Source: Haloprofundus salinisoli
GTDB taxonomy: Archaea > Halobacteriota > Halobacteria > Halobacteriales > Haloferacaceae
Reading direction: 5' to 3'
Length of the DNA: 64,000 nt
Assembly (NCBI RefSeq): GCF_020097815.1
Contig: NZ_CP083663.1
Coordinates: 682,001-746,000, forward strand
A program made the position numbers and the translations under genes. Positions 23,858 to 31,691 of the stretch are shown here, piece by piece (positions within the stretch are counted from its first letter, which is position 1; each line of letters opens with the position of its first letter). The notes under the pieces are model-generated. The model was not told where the DNA came from. It saw nothing but the letters and a program-made list of their open reading frames with translations, and ran no database searches.

Positions 23858-24685
23858 TTATCGCCCGCCGGGCGCGAGCGACGGCACCACGCGTGCGGGG
23901 TTCTTCGAGAACGCCCGGACCATCGCGTCTTCGGAGACGTCGAGCGTCAGCAGCTCCATGACGGCGACGTTCGGGTGGACCGTCGGCGCGCCGCTGCCGA
24001 ACAGAATCCGGTCGGGGTGTTCGAGCAGGCCGCGTTCGAGCAACGAGCGGTATCTGACGGCGCTGGTGTCGAGGTAGAGCTGATCGCACTCGCCGAGGAG
24101 TTCGAGCGCCGTCTCCATCCGGTCGAAGTCGAGCGGGAAGCCGCCGAAACTCGTCAGCACGACGGGGAACGACCGCCGGAGGACCGTCTCGGCGACCGTC
24201 GACGGCGGGAACCCGGCGGACCCGTGGACGACGACGGGGAGGCCGACGTCGTCGAGCACGTCGAGGACGTTCTCGTCGGGGAGACCGTCCGCCGACGGGT
24301 CGAGGACGAACCCGTGAAACCGGTCGTCGTACGCGTACTGTTCGACGTCACCCGGCGAGGTGTGGTGGTCTCCGCGAGAGGCCGCGAGGTTTCGGAGTTT
24401 CGCGCCGGTCGTCGGCGACGGGTCGCGCGGGCCGTTGAGGCGAGCGAACGCCGAGAACGAACGGTCGACGCTGAGTCGGGCGACGGCGTTGTTCGCCCGG
24501 AGGTAGCTCTCGTCTCGCTCGCGGCGGCCGGGGGCGACGACGGCGTGGACGACGCCCGCCTGGTGCATCTCGCGTTCGAGTCGCTCCGGCGAGAGGTCCC
24601 GTCCGCGGGTCGCGACGTCGCTTTCGTCGGGGTCGAGACGCGCGTGGACGTCGACGACGCGAAACCCGTGTTCCAGTTCCAGCAT
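23858..24685 (-). CDS. Amidohydrolase-family (amidohydrolase_2) protein
   Basis: A 275-residue TIM-barrel metal hydrolase-like protein. VVDVHARLDPDES (about residues 10-22) is at the position of the HxH metal motif, but only one His remains (VHA), so the classical first pair is altered. VVVHGSAGFPPSTVAETVL carries the next metal-type His, and LDTSAVRY and ILFGSGAPTVHPN match the late family motifs, where the usual Asp of GSDxP is replaced by Gly. The altered ligands suggest a changed metal site or a non-hydrolytic (decarboxylase-like or regulatory) role. The gene is monocistronic and convergent with the transporter. Confidence 0.78.
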   Translation of the reverse strand: MLELEHGFRVVDVHARLDPDESDVATRGRDLSPERLEREMHQAGVVHAVVAPGRRERDESYLRANNAVARLSVDRSFSAFARLNGPRDPSPTTGAKLRNLAASRGDHHTSPGDVEQYAYDDRFHGFVLDPSADGLPDENVLDVLDDVGLPVVVHGSAGFPPSTVAETVLRRSFPVVLTSFGGFPLDFDRMETALELLGECDQLYLDTSAVRYRSLLERGLLEHPDRILFGSGAPTVHPNVAVMELLTLDVSEDAMVRAFSKNPARVVPSLAPGGR

Positions 24686-24768
24686 CGTGCGTCCGGTTTT
24701 TCCACGGCGTTATGAGCGTTGCGAGCGACCGGCGGCGAAGTACTATGGTTGCCCGTGTGTTACACTGC

Positions 24769-24858
24769 ATGACGACACGTGAGAACTCGCGGCGTGTGCG
24801 GTGTACAGCAGAGGCAGTCCGAGCCGAGTACGAACGATTCAGTAAGAATCGACTGTGA
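24769..24858 (+). CDS. 29-residue ORF ahead of the HalOD1 gene
   Basis: ATG 24769 opens a 29-residue basic peptide beginning MTTRENSRRVRCTAEAVRAE, with its stop 11 nt before the HalOD1-protein ATG. TACTATGG (24741-24748) lies at about -28 to -21, so the predicted leaderless start falls on this ATG. It may be a genuine microprotein or a leader ORF that feeds ribosomes to the next gene. I recognise no family. Confidence 0.42.
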   Translation: MTTRENSRRVRCTAEAVRAEYERFSKNRL

Positions 24859-24869
24859 GAAACGACATT

Positions 24870-25178
24870 ATGTCTCACGAAACGACTAACACTAAACCGA
24901 CGAGCAAGCCCGTCTTACAGGACGGGGCCCGAGTACAGTACTTCTCCTACGATCCGACGAGCGACATGTGGGTGACCGTCGCCGTCGTGGAAGCGGTCGC
25001 GGCGGCGAAAGGTGTCGACATGAACGAACTTCCGCCGCTGTACGAAACCGGCATCGACCCGGACGCACTGGAGGAACTGTTCGACGGCGAGACCCCCTGG
25101 TCGTTCTCGTTCTCGTACGCCGGCAGGTCCATCCTCGTCGAGGGCGACGGCACCGTCCGCGTCGAGAGCTCGAACTGA
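24870..25178 (+). CDS. HalOD1 output-domain protein
   Basis: A 102-residue protein that is essentially one HalOD1 domain: VQYFSYDPTSDMWVTVAVVE, AVAAAKGVDMNELPPLYETG, IDPDALEELFD and the end strand SFSYAGRSILVEGDGTVRVE. HalOD1 is a haloarchaea-specific domain found alone or after sensor modules and thought to be a signalling output; its partners are unknown. ATG 24870 is used; GTG 24855 in frame is possible. A 29-codon ORF precedes it and probably shares its transcript. Confidence 0.85.
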   Translation: MSHETTNTKPTSKPVLQDGARVQYFSYDPTSDMWVTVAVVEAVAAAKGVDMNELPPLYETGIDPDALEELFDGETPWSFSFSYAGRSILVEGDGTVRVESSN

Positions 25179-25255
25179 CGCGAGACCCGGTGACTTTCTG
25201 CGAGATACTCTCTGTCAGAGCGGCGTCTCTGCACCCGATTTCCGACCGAATCTAC

Positions 25256-25296
25256 GAAAATTATATATAGAACTGCAAACCATGGACCGCTGAGGT
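25256..25296 (+). promoter_or_regulatory. Thermosome gene promoter and SD sequence
   Basis: A strong TATA region GAAAATTATATATAG (25256-25270) with an upstream CGAAA-type BRE is followed by a short leader and an SD-like GAGGT (25292-25296), 9 nt before the ATG at 25306. The element fits the BRE/TATA layout of haloarchaeal chaperonin promoters; a leadered mRNA of roughly 15-20 nt is expected. Confidence 0.6.
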
Positions 25297-25305
25297 TCAT
25301 TCACC

Positions 25306-26910
25306 ATGGCATCACGCATGCAGCAACCGATGTTTATCCTTGCAGAGGGCAGCGAGCGGACCCGCGGACAGGCCGCCCAGGACTCGAACATTCGAGCGGG
25401 CAAGGCCGTCGCCAACGCCGTCCGAACGACGCTCGGTCCTCGCGGGATGGACAAGATGCTCGTCGACTCCTCGGGTGAAGTCGTCATCACAAACGACGGC
25501 GCGACCATTCTCAACGAGATGGACATCGAACACCCCGCCGCGCAGATGATCGTCGAGGTATCGCAGACGCAGGAGGACGAAGTCGGTGACGGCACCACGA
25601 CGGCCGCCGTGCTGACCGGTGAACTGCTCGCACAGGCCGAGGACCTCCTCGAAGCCGACCTCCACCCGACGGTCATCGTCGAGGGGTACCACGAGGCCGC
25701 CAGCCTCGCCCAGGAGGCCATCGACGCGCAGGTGCTCGACATCGACCTCGAAGACGACATCCTCGAACAGGTCGCCGAGTCCTCGATGACCGGGAAGGGC
25801 ACCGGCGACGTCACCGCCGACGTGCTGGCGAAACAGGTCGTCAAAGCGGTCCGGCAGGTCGCCGACGGCGGGCGCATCGACCGCGACGGCAGTTCAGTGC
25901 CGTCACGTACTGTCGACCGCGACGACATCCACATCCACACGCAGACCGGCGCGAGCTCCAGCGCGACCGAACTCGTCGAGGGCGTCGTCATCGACAAAGA
26001 GCCCGTCAGCGAGAATATGCCCCGCAAGGTCGAGGACGCCACCGCCGTCGTCCTCGACATGAAGCTCGACGTCCGCAAGGCCGAGGCCGACACCGAGTAC
26101 AACATCACGAACGTCGACCAACTCAACGCGGCCATCGAGGCCGAGGACACCGAACTCCGCGGGTACGCGAAGACGCTCGCCGACGCCGGCGTCGACGTGG
26201 TGTTCTGCACGAAATCCATCGACGACCGGGTCGCCGGCTACCTCGCCGACGCCGGAATCCTCGCGTTCAAGAGCGTCAAGAAGTCCGACGCCCGCGCACT
26301 CGCCCGCGCGACCGGCGCGAAGCGCCTCGGTTCGCTCTCGGACCTCGACGAGTCCGACTTCGGTCGCGTCGACAGCGTCAGCGTGAAGAAGTTCAGCGAC
26401 GACGAACTCACCTTCATCGAGGGCGGCGAGGCGGCGAAGGCCGTCACGCTGTTTCTCCGCGGCGGCACCGAGCACGTCGTCGACGAGCTCGAACGCGCGA
26501 TGAACGACGCCGTCGACGTGGTCATCGCCGCGCTCGACAACGGCGGCGTCGTCCCCGGCGCTGGCGCGACCGAAATCGCCATCGCCGACCACATCCGCTC
26601 GGAGTCCGCGGGCATCGAGGGCCGCAAACAGCTCGCGGTCACCGCCTTCGCCGACGCCGTCGACAGCCTCCCGCGCACGCTCGCGGAGAACACCGGCATG
26701 GACTCCATCGACGCGCTGGTCGACCTCCGCGCCGCCCACGAGAGAGACGGCCGCGCCGGCATCATCTCGACGGGCCGCAGTGGCGAAATCGGCGACCCCG
26801 TCGAAGCGGGCATCCTCGACCCCGCGGCGGTCAAGCGTGAAGCCATCGAGTCCGCCACCGAGGCCGCGACGATGATCGTCCGCATCGACGACGTCATCGC
26901 CGCCGAGTAA
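25306..26910 (+). CDS. thsC: Thermosome (group II chaperonin) subunit, Cct3-like
   Basis: A 534-residue group II chaperonin subunit. The ATPase motifs are VRTTLGPRGMDKMLVDSSGE (about residues 37-56), NDGATILNEMDIEHPAAQM, and the catalytic VGDGTTTAAVLTGELL (about residues 92-107). The late nucleotide motif is NGGVVPGAGATEI. The protein folds substrates inside a double-ring ATP-driven cage. It ends IDDVIAAE without the Gly-Met-rich tail of the major subunits, which together with its position near lonB and nadM suggests the H. volcanii Cct3 (thsC) orthologue. The symbol rests on that synteny from memory. The ATG at 25306 is supported by GAGGT 9 nt upstream; relatives may start four codons later (MQQPMF). 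Confidence 0.9.
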   Translation: MASRMQQPMFILAEGSERTRGQAAQDSNIRAGKAVANAVRTTLGPRGMDKMLVDSSGEVVITNDGATILNEMDIEHPAAQMIVEVSQTQEDEVGDGTTTAAVLTGELLAQAEDLLEADLHPTVIVEGYHEAASLAQEAIDAQVLDIDLEDDILEQVAESSMTGKGTGDVTADVLAKQVVKAVRQVADGGRIDRDGSSVPSRTVDRDDIHIHTQTGASSSATELVEGVVIDKEPVSENMPRKVEDATAVVLDMKLDVRKAEADTEYNITNVDQLNAAIEAEDTELRGYAKTLADAGVDVVFCTKSIDDRVAGYLADAGILAFKSVKKSDARALARATGAKRLGSLSDLDESDFGRVDSVSVKKFSDDELTFIEGGEAAKAVTLFLRGGTEHVVDELERAMNDAVDVVIAALDNGGVVPGAGATEIAIADHIRSESAGIEGRKQLAVTAFADAVDSLPRTLAENTGMDSIDALVDLRAAHERDGRAGIISTGRSGEIGDPVEAGILDPAAVKREAIESATEAATMIVRIDDVIAAE

Positions 26911-26926
26911 GGCGACCGACCGCGAC

Positions 26927-26931
26927 TTTTT
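26927..26931 (+). terminator. T-tract after the thermosome gene
   Basis: CGACTTTTTCGG starts 14 nt after the thermosome stop; a run of five T is enough for archaeal RNA polymerase to release. The next gene begins 57 nt further on. Confidence 0.45.
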
Positions 26932-26987
26932 CGGGTCCGACGCGCACGCCCGCAAACGTATTTCTCGGAGACGGGCGTCTCTCACTC

Positions 26988-27479
26988 ATGTCCGAAGAAC
27001 CGGGCGAATCGCGCGAGCCGTGTATCGTGCGCGCCGCCGACGGCTGGACCGGAGAGAGCGACGACGGGAGTCGATGGAAGCGCCTCGGCCGACTGGCGGG
27101 CGGCGACCGTCTCGGCTGCACACTCGAAGAACTGCTCCCGGGTCACGACCCGCTCCCGTACCACTACCACACCGCTAACGAAGAGGCGCTGTACGTGCTC
27201 GACGGTCGTGGAGCGCTCAGAACGCCGGCGGGCGAGTTCGACGTCGGCGCGGGCGACTACGTCTCGTTTCCCGTCGGCGAGGCGGGCGCACACACCGTCG
27301 AAAACGCCTCCGACGTGCCGCTTCGGTATCTCGCCGTCTCCACGATGACCGAGCCGGACGTGGTCGTCTACCCCGACGAGGGGACGCTGTGCGTGAACGC
27401 GGGCGCAGCGCCCGGTCGCCCTCGCGGGGAGTTCACGTTGCGGCGGTCGTTCTCGTTGAGCGACGGCACGGACGTGTGA
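26988..27479 (+). CDS. Cupin-domain protein
   Basis: A 163-residue single-domain cupin. The two conserved motifs are visible: PYHYHTANEEALYVLDGRGA (about residues 60-79; His, His and Glu as metal ligands) and DYVSFPVGEAGAHTVENASD (about residues 92-111; third His). The C-terminus TEPDVVVYPDEGTL recurs in a haloarchaeal cupin group annotated as possible sugar- or metabolite-binding proteins. Enzyme or sensor role unknown. The gene is separated from the thermosome gene by a T-tract and is probably expressed alone. Confidence 0.88.
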   Translation: MSEEPGESREPCIVRAADGWTGESDDGSRWKRLGRLAGGDRLGCTLEELLPGHDPLPYHYHTANEEALYVLDGRGALRTPAGEFDVGAGDYVSFPVGEAGAHTVENASDVPLRYLAVSTMTEPDVVVYPDEGTLCVNAGAAPGRPRGEFTLRRSFSLSDGTDV

Positions 27480-27548
27480 CGGAATGGGTCGTCTCCGTCG
27501 AGCGATTGAGCCCTCCAGCGTCGTTGACACCGACGTCCGCTCTCTGGT

Positions 27549-28157
27549 TCACACTCGCGGCAGCGACCAGTCGCGCCTGAGCGCGACGAGCCGAACGACG
27601 AGGACGAACCCCGCACACGCGACGGCGGCGAAGTCAGCGGACGCACCGCCCGTCACGAGCGCCCAGAACGAGACGCCACCGAGAAGCGCGGGCGTGGCGT
27701 AGAAATCCTCGCGGAGCACCACCGGAACTCTGGTCAGCAGCAGGTCCGCGAGACTCCCGCCGCCGACGGCGGTCAGCGTTGCGAGGACGATCACACCGTA
27801 CGGCGACAGTCCGGCCTCCGCGCCGACCAGTGCGCCGGTCGCGGCGAATGCGGCCAATCCGATGGCGTCGGGCACCTGTATCGCGGGGTGGTCGCGCAGT
27901 CGCCCCGAGACGAGAGCCGAGAGGAGGACCGCGAGACCGACGCCGACGAACGCGACGCTCATCTCGGCGACCGACTGGAGCGAGGCGGGCGTCCGGCCGA
28001 CGAGCACGTCGCGCATCGTGCCGCCGCCGAGCGCCGTGAGGACGCCGAGAACGGCCACGCCGAAGAGGTCGAGGTCGGCGTCGGCGGCCTTCAGCGAGCC
28101 GACGACCGCGAAGGCGACGAGACCGACGAGGTTCATCACCGAGAACGCGTCAACCAT
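27549..28157 (-). CDS. TRIC-type (UPF0126/YicG) cation channel protein
   Basis: A 202-residue membrane protein with seven helices arranged as two internally repeated UPF0126 units. Each unit has the glycine-rich signature: GVAVLGVLTALGGGTMRDVL in the first, GVIVLATLTAVGGGSLADLL in the second. Prokaryotic TRIC homologues form trimeric K+-permeable channels. The ATG at 28157 is chosen over the one at 28181 because it overlaps the upstream SAM-hydrolase stop by 8 nt and gives the family's usual MVDAF... start. It is the last gene of the nadM operon (nadM, SAM hydrolase, TRIC). Confidence 0.87.
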   Translation of the reverse strand: MVDAFSVMNLVGLVAFAVVGSLKAADADLDLFGVAVLGVLTALGGGTMRDVLVGRTPASLQSVAEMSVAFVGVGLAVLLSALVSGRLRDHPAIQVPDAIGLAAFAATGALVGAEAGLSPYGVIVLATLTAVGGGSLADLLLTRVPVVLREDFYATPALLGGVSFWALVTGGASADFAAVACAGFVLVVRLVALRRDWSLPRV

Positions 28158-28923
28158 CGAGTTCGACGCGAACGGAGTCACCGACGCCGACGCCGAACGC
28201 GTCGTCGCCGCGGCCGCGATTGACCGCCAGTTCGACGTTGCCGTGGCTGCCGACCGTCAGGAGGCGCTCGCCCGGGTCGACGGCGGCGAACGACGCTCCG
28301 ACCGGGACGGATTCGCCGTTTACCGTCACGGCGTCGCGGCCGTCGAGGTGGTCGCCGGGGAGATTGGTGACGGCGTTGCCGAAGTCGTCGACGACGAGCA
28401 CTTCACCCGTTGCGGCGTCCTCGTCGACCCCGGGGTCGGGAAATCGGAGGTCGGCGAACTCGTCGGTCGGGGAGACGGCGTCGAGCGATTCGACCGCGTC
28501 GACGCCGACCTCGTGGACCGCGGCGGCGGCGGGCGCGAACACGTCCCGGCCGTGAAACGTCGCGGAGTCGGGGTTCTCGTACGAATAGTCGAACACGTCG
28601 ATTTCGGACGCACCCGTCTGTTCCTCGGCGAGTCGGCGCGCGGCGGGGAACAGTAGACCGTTGTCGGGACCGACGAGTGCGTGGTCGCCCGCGCGGACGA
28701 CGAGGGCGGCGCGGTCGGTGCCGACGCCGGGGTCGACGACCGCGAGGTGAACCGCGGGCGGAAAGTACGGCAGTACCTCGCGGAGCCAGAACGCGGCGGT
28801 TCGCACGTCCTGTCGGGGGAAGTCGTGGCCGACGTCGACGAGTCGGGCGTCGGTTCGGTCGAGGATGACGCCCTTCATCGCGGCGGGGTAGGGGGTGCCG
28901 AAGTCGGAGGCGAGCGTAATCAT
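28150..28923 (-). CDS. S-adenosyl-L-methionine hydrolase (adenosine-forming), DUF62 type
   Basis: A 257-residue protein of the SAM hydroxide adenosyltransferase/fluorinase fold. MITLASDFGTPYPAAMKGVI is the family N-terminus with the Asp-Phe-Gly and Lys/Met region that binds SAM. HLAVVDPGVGTDRAALVV and VGPDNGLLFPA are the other family signatures, and ATFHGRDVFAPAAAAV carries the His/Arg/Asp triad that activates water. The enzyme converts SAM and water to adenosine and methionine. It starts 1 nt after the nadM stop; linked to nadM perhaps through adenosine nucleotide metabolism. Confidence 0.92.
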   Translation of the reverse strand: MITLASDFGTPYPAAMKGVILDRTDARLVDVGHDFPRQDVRTAAFWLREVLPYFPPAVHLAVVDPGVGTDRAALVVRAGDHALVGPDNGLLFPAARRLAEEQTGASEIDVFDYSYENPDSATFHGRDVFAPAAAAVHEVGVDAVESLDAVSPTDEFADLRFPDPGVDEDAATGEVLVVDDFGNAVTNLPGDHLDGRDAVTVNGESVPVGASFAAVDPGERLLTVGSHGNVELAVNRGRGDDAFGVGVGDSVRVELDG

Positions 28924-28924
28924 C

Positions 28925-29458
28925 TCACGCGGGGTCGGTGTTGCCGTCGCCGTTGGCGTCGGAGTCGCTGACGCGCTGGATGCGCTCGATACCGTCGATC
29001 TCCTCGACGACTTCGACGACGGCCGGAGGGACGAGATGCTGCCAGTCCTCGTCTCGAATCATCCGCTCGCGGAGTTCCGTCCCCTCGAGCACCTCGCGTC
29101 TGAACATCGGCGACTGGCGCACTTCCACGCCTGCCTCGTCGAACAGTTGTACGACGAGCGGGTTGTTCGAGTACGCGACGTCGAAACTCGGCGACATGCT
29201 CTGGACGTGACTCACCCAGACGGAGTTTCGGTCGAGGTCCTCGATGGGGACGACGTAGGTCGTGAGGTCGAAGTCGGCCAGCGACTTCGTCAACATCATC
29301 ACGCGCTCGCCCGCGGTGAACGGGTTGCGCGGACTGTGCGAGTCGCCCGCGCTCCCGATGCCGAGGACGAGTTCGTCGACTTCGGTCTCGATCTCTTCGA
29401 CCATGTGGTGGTGGCCGTTGTGGTACGGCTGGAACCGTCCGATGTAGAACCCCCGCAT
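28925..29458 (-). CDS. nadM: Nicotinamide-nucleotide adenylyltransferase (archaeal type)
   Basis: A 177-residue nucleotidyltransferase. MRGFYIGRFQPYHNGHHHMV contains the nucleotidyltransferase motif GRFQPxHxGH. LVLGIGSAGDSHSPRNPFTA and GERVMML give the family's Ser/Arg-rich NMN- and ATP-binding loops, and RDEDWQHLVPPAVVEVVEEI the C-terminal region. It makes NAD+ from NMN and ATP. The C-terminus has a short Asp/Asn-rich tail (DSDANGDGNTD) not needed for catalysis. TTTATAAATA on the minus strand (about 29482-29491) is near -28, so the operon nadM-SAM hydrolase-TRIC starts with a leaderless mRNA. Confidence 0.94.
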   Translation of the reverse strand: MRGFYIGRFQPYHNGHHHMVEEIETEVDELVLGIGSAGDSHSPRNPFTAGERVMMLTKSLADFDLTTYVVPIEDLDRNSVWVSHVQSMSPSFDVAYSNNPLVVQLFDEAGVEVRQSPMFRREVLEGTELRERMIRDEDWQHLVPPAVVEVVEEIDGIERIQRVSDSDANGDGNTDPA

Positions 29459-29625
29459 GACCGAACAGTACCGTCGCAGTATTTATAAACACGGCGAGTC
29501 GCCCCAAACGCCAAAATCGGGCGCGAGAGGCCTATAAGCGAGTGGACTGGTTGGAACAGCGACGGATGCTCGGGGAGAAAGTATATCAGTCGAGCGACCC
29601 TCCGGACAGGTAGCGATATAGTTCT

Positions 29626-31686
29626 ATGAGCAACGACATGGACAAAGACGACAGCCTCCCGGAACAGGGGGCAGACGAGTCCGCGCCGACGTCCGAGAAG
29701 GACGTCACCGACCCCGTCGACGACGGGACTGACGAGCGGACCATCGACGACCTCGGAAGCGACGTCGAGATATCGGCCGACATCGCCGACGACGTCGACG
29801 AGGACGACCTCCTCGGCGGCCTCCAAATCGACACCACCGAAGATATCGAGGTCCCCGACCGACTCGTCGATCAGGTCATCGGACAGGAGCACGCTCGCGA
29901 CGTTATCCTGAAAGCGGCCAAGCAGCGTCGCCACGTCATGATGATCGGCTCTCCGGGCACTGGGAAGTCGATGTTGGCGAAGGCGATGAGCGAACTCCTC
30001 CCGAAGGAGGAACTTCAAGACGTTCTCGTCTACCACAACCCCGACGACGGCAACGAACCGAAGGTTCGGACCGTCCCCGCGGGGAAGGGCGAACAGATCG
30101 TCGAGGCCCACAAAGAGGAAGCCAGAAAGCGCAACCAGATGCGCTCGTTCCTCATGTGGATCATCATCGCGGTGGTCGTGGGCTACTCGCTCATCATCGC
30201 CCAGCAGGTACTTCTGGGCATTCTCGCGGCCGGTATCATCTTCCTCGCGTTCCGCTACGGTTCCCGCGGCAGCGACGCGATGATTCCGAACCTCCTCGTC
30301 AACAACGCTGACACGTCGACGGCCCCGTTCGAGGACTCCACCGGCGCTCACGCCGGCGCGCTGCTCGGCGACGTCCGCCACGACCCGTTCCAGTCCGGCG
30401 GGATGGAGACGCCGAGCCACGACCGCGTCGAAGCCGGTGCGATTCACAAGGCGAACAAAGGCGTGCTGTTCATCGACGAGATCAACACGCTCGACATCCG
30501 CAGCCAGCAGCACCTGATGACGGCGATTCAGGAGCGCGAGTTCTCCATCACCGGCCAGTCCGAGCGCTCCTCGGGCGCGATGGTCCAGACGGAGCCGGTT
30601 CCGACGGACTTCGTGATGGTCGCGGCGGGGAACCTCGACGCGATGGAGAACATGCACCCGGCGCTTCGCTCCCGTATCAAGGGGTACGGTTACGAGGTGT
30701 ACATGGACGACACCATCGAGGACACGCCGGAGATGCGCCGCAAGTACGCGCGCTTCGTCGCCCAGGAGGTCGCCAAAGACGGCCGCCTTCCCAAGTTCAA
30801 CGAGGAGGCCATCGAGGAGATTATCCTCGAAGCCCGCCGCCGCGCGGGCCGGAAGGGTCACCTCACCCTCGAACTGCGTAACCTCGGCGGCCTCGTCCGC
30901 GTCGCGGGCGACATGGGCCGCGCCGAGGACGCTCCGATGACCACCCGCGAACACGTGCTGCAGGCGAAGGGCCGCTCCCGCAGCATCGAGCAACAGCTCG
31001 CGGACGACTACATCAAGCGCCGCAAGGATTACGAGCTCTCGGTCAACGAAGGGTTCGTCCCCGGCCGCGTCAACGGCCTCGCCGTCATGGGAGAGGACTC
31101 CGGTATCGTCATGCCCGTGATGGCCGAGGTGACGCCCTCGCAGGGTCCCGGACAGGTCATCGCCACCGGGAAGCTCCAGGACATCGCCGAGGAGTCCGTC
31201 CAGAACGTCTCCGCCATCATCAAGAAGTACTCCGGCGAGAACATCGCCGAGAAGGACGTCCACATCCAGTTCGTCCAGTCGTACGAGGGCGTCAACGGCG
31301 ACTCCGCGTCCATCACGGTCGCCACCGCCGTTATCAGCGCGCTCGAAGACGTCGGCATCGACCAGTCGCTGGCGATGACCGGGTCGCTCTCGGTCCGCGG
31401 CGACGTGCTGCCGGTCGGCGGCGTCACTCACAAGATCGAGGCCGCCGCGAAGGCGGGCATGAAGCGCGTCATCATCCCAAGAGCGAACATGCAGGACGTG
31501 ATGATCGAAGAGGAGTACCAGGAGATGGTCGATATCATCCCCGTCAGCCACATCAGCGAAGTGCTCGACGTGGCGCTCGAGGGCGAACCCGAGAAGGACT
31601 CGCTCGTCGACCGCCTCAAGAGCATCACCGGCTCCGCGTTCGAGAAGCAGGGTACCCCGAGCCCCTCGAACCCCAGTCCGCAGTAG
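29626..31686 (+). CDS. lonB: Membrane-bound archaeal Lon protease (LonB)
   Basis: A 686-residue archaeal LonB. An acidic N-terminus (1-75) is followed by the AAA+ domain with Walker A GSPGTGKS (108-115) and Walker B LFIDE (281-285). Two membrane helices (about 174-190 and 193-210) are inserted between them and anchor the enzyme. The C-terminal protease domain has the Ser/Lys dyad at about Ser560 (NGDSASIT) and Lys603 (GVTHKIEAA). It degrades unfolded and regulatory proteins with ATP; in H. volcanii LonB is essential and controls carotenoid and lipid levels. The CPBP protease gene starts 5 nt after its stop, so the two are co-transcribed. Confidence 0.96.
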   Translation: MSNDMDKDDSLPEQGADESAPTSEKDVTDPVDDGTDERTIDDLGSDVEISADIADDVDEDDLLGGLQIDTTEDIEVPDRLVDQVIGQEHARDVILKAAKQRRHVMMIGSPGTGKSMLAKAMSELLPKEELQDVLVYHNPDDGNEPKVRTVPAGKGEQIVEAHKEEARKRNQMRSFLMWIIIAVVVGYSLIIAQQVLLGILAAGIIFLAFRYGSRGSDAMIPNLLVNNADTSTAPFEDSTGAHAGALLGDVRHDPFQSGGMETPSHDRVEAGAIHKANKGVLFIDEINTLDIRSQQHLMTAIQEREFSITGQSERSSGAMVQTEPVPTDFVMVAAGNLDAMENMHPALRSRIKGYGYEVYMDDTIEDTPEMRRKYARFVAQEVAKDGRLPKFNEEAIEEIILEARRRAGRKGHLTLELRNLGGLVRVAGDMGRAEDAPMTTREHVLQAKGRSRSIEQQLADDYIKRRKDYELSVNEGFVPGRVNGLAVMGEDSGIVMPVMAEVTPSQGPGQVIATGKLQDIAEESVQNVSAIIKKYSGENIAEKDVHIQFVQSYEGVNGDSASITVATAVISALEDVGIDQSLAMTGSLSVRGDVLPVGGVTHKIEAAAKAGMKRVIIPRANMQDVMIEEEYQEMVDIIPVSHISEVLDVALEGEPEKDSLVDRLKSITGSAFEKQGTPSPSNPSPQ

Positions 31687-31691
31687 CGTAG

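Noticed and set aside
29461-31551. Very long minus-strand frame opposite lonB
   Set aside because: Stop-poor antisense frame caused by high G+C; lonB on the plus strand carries all protein motifs.
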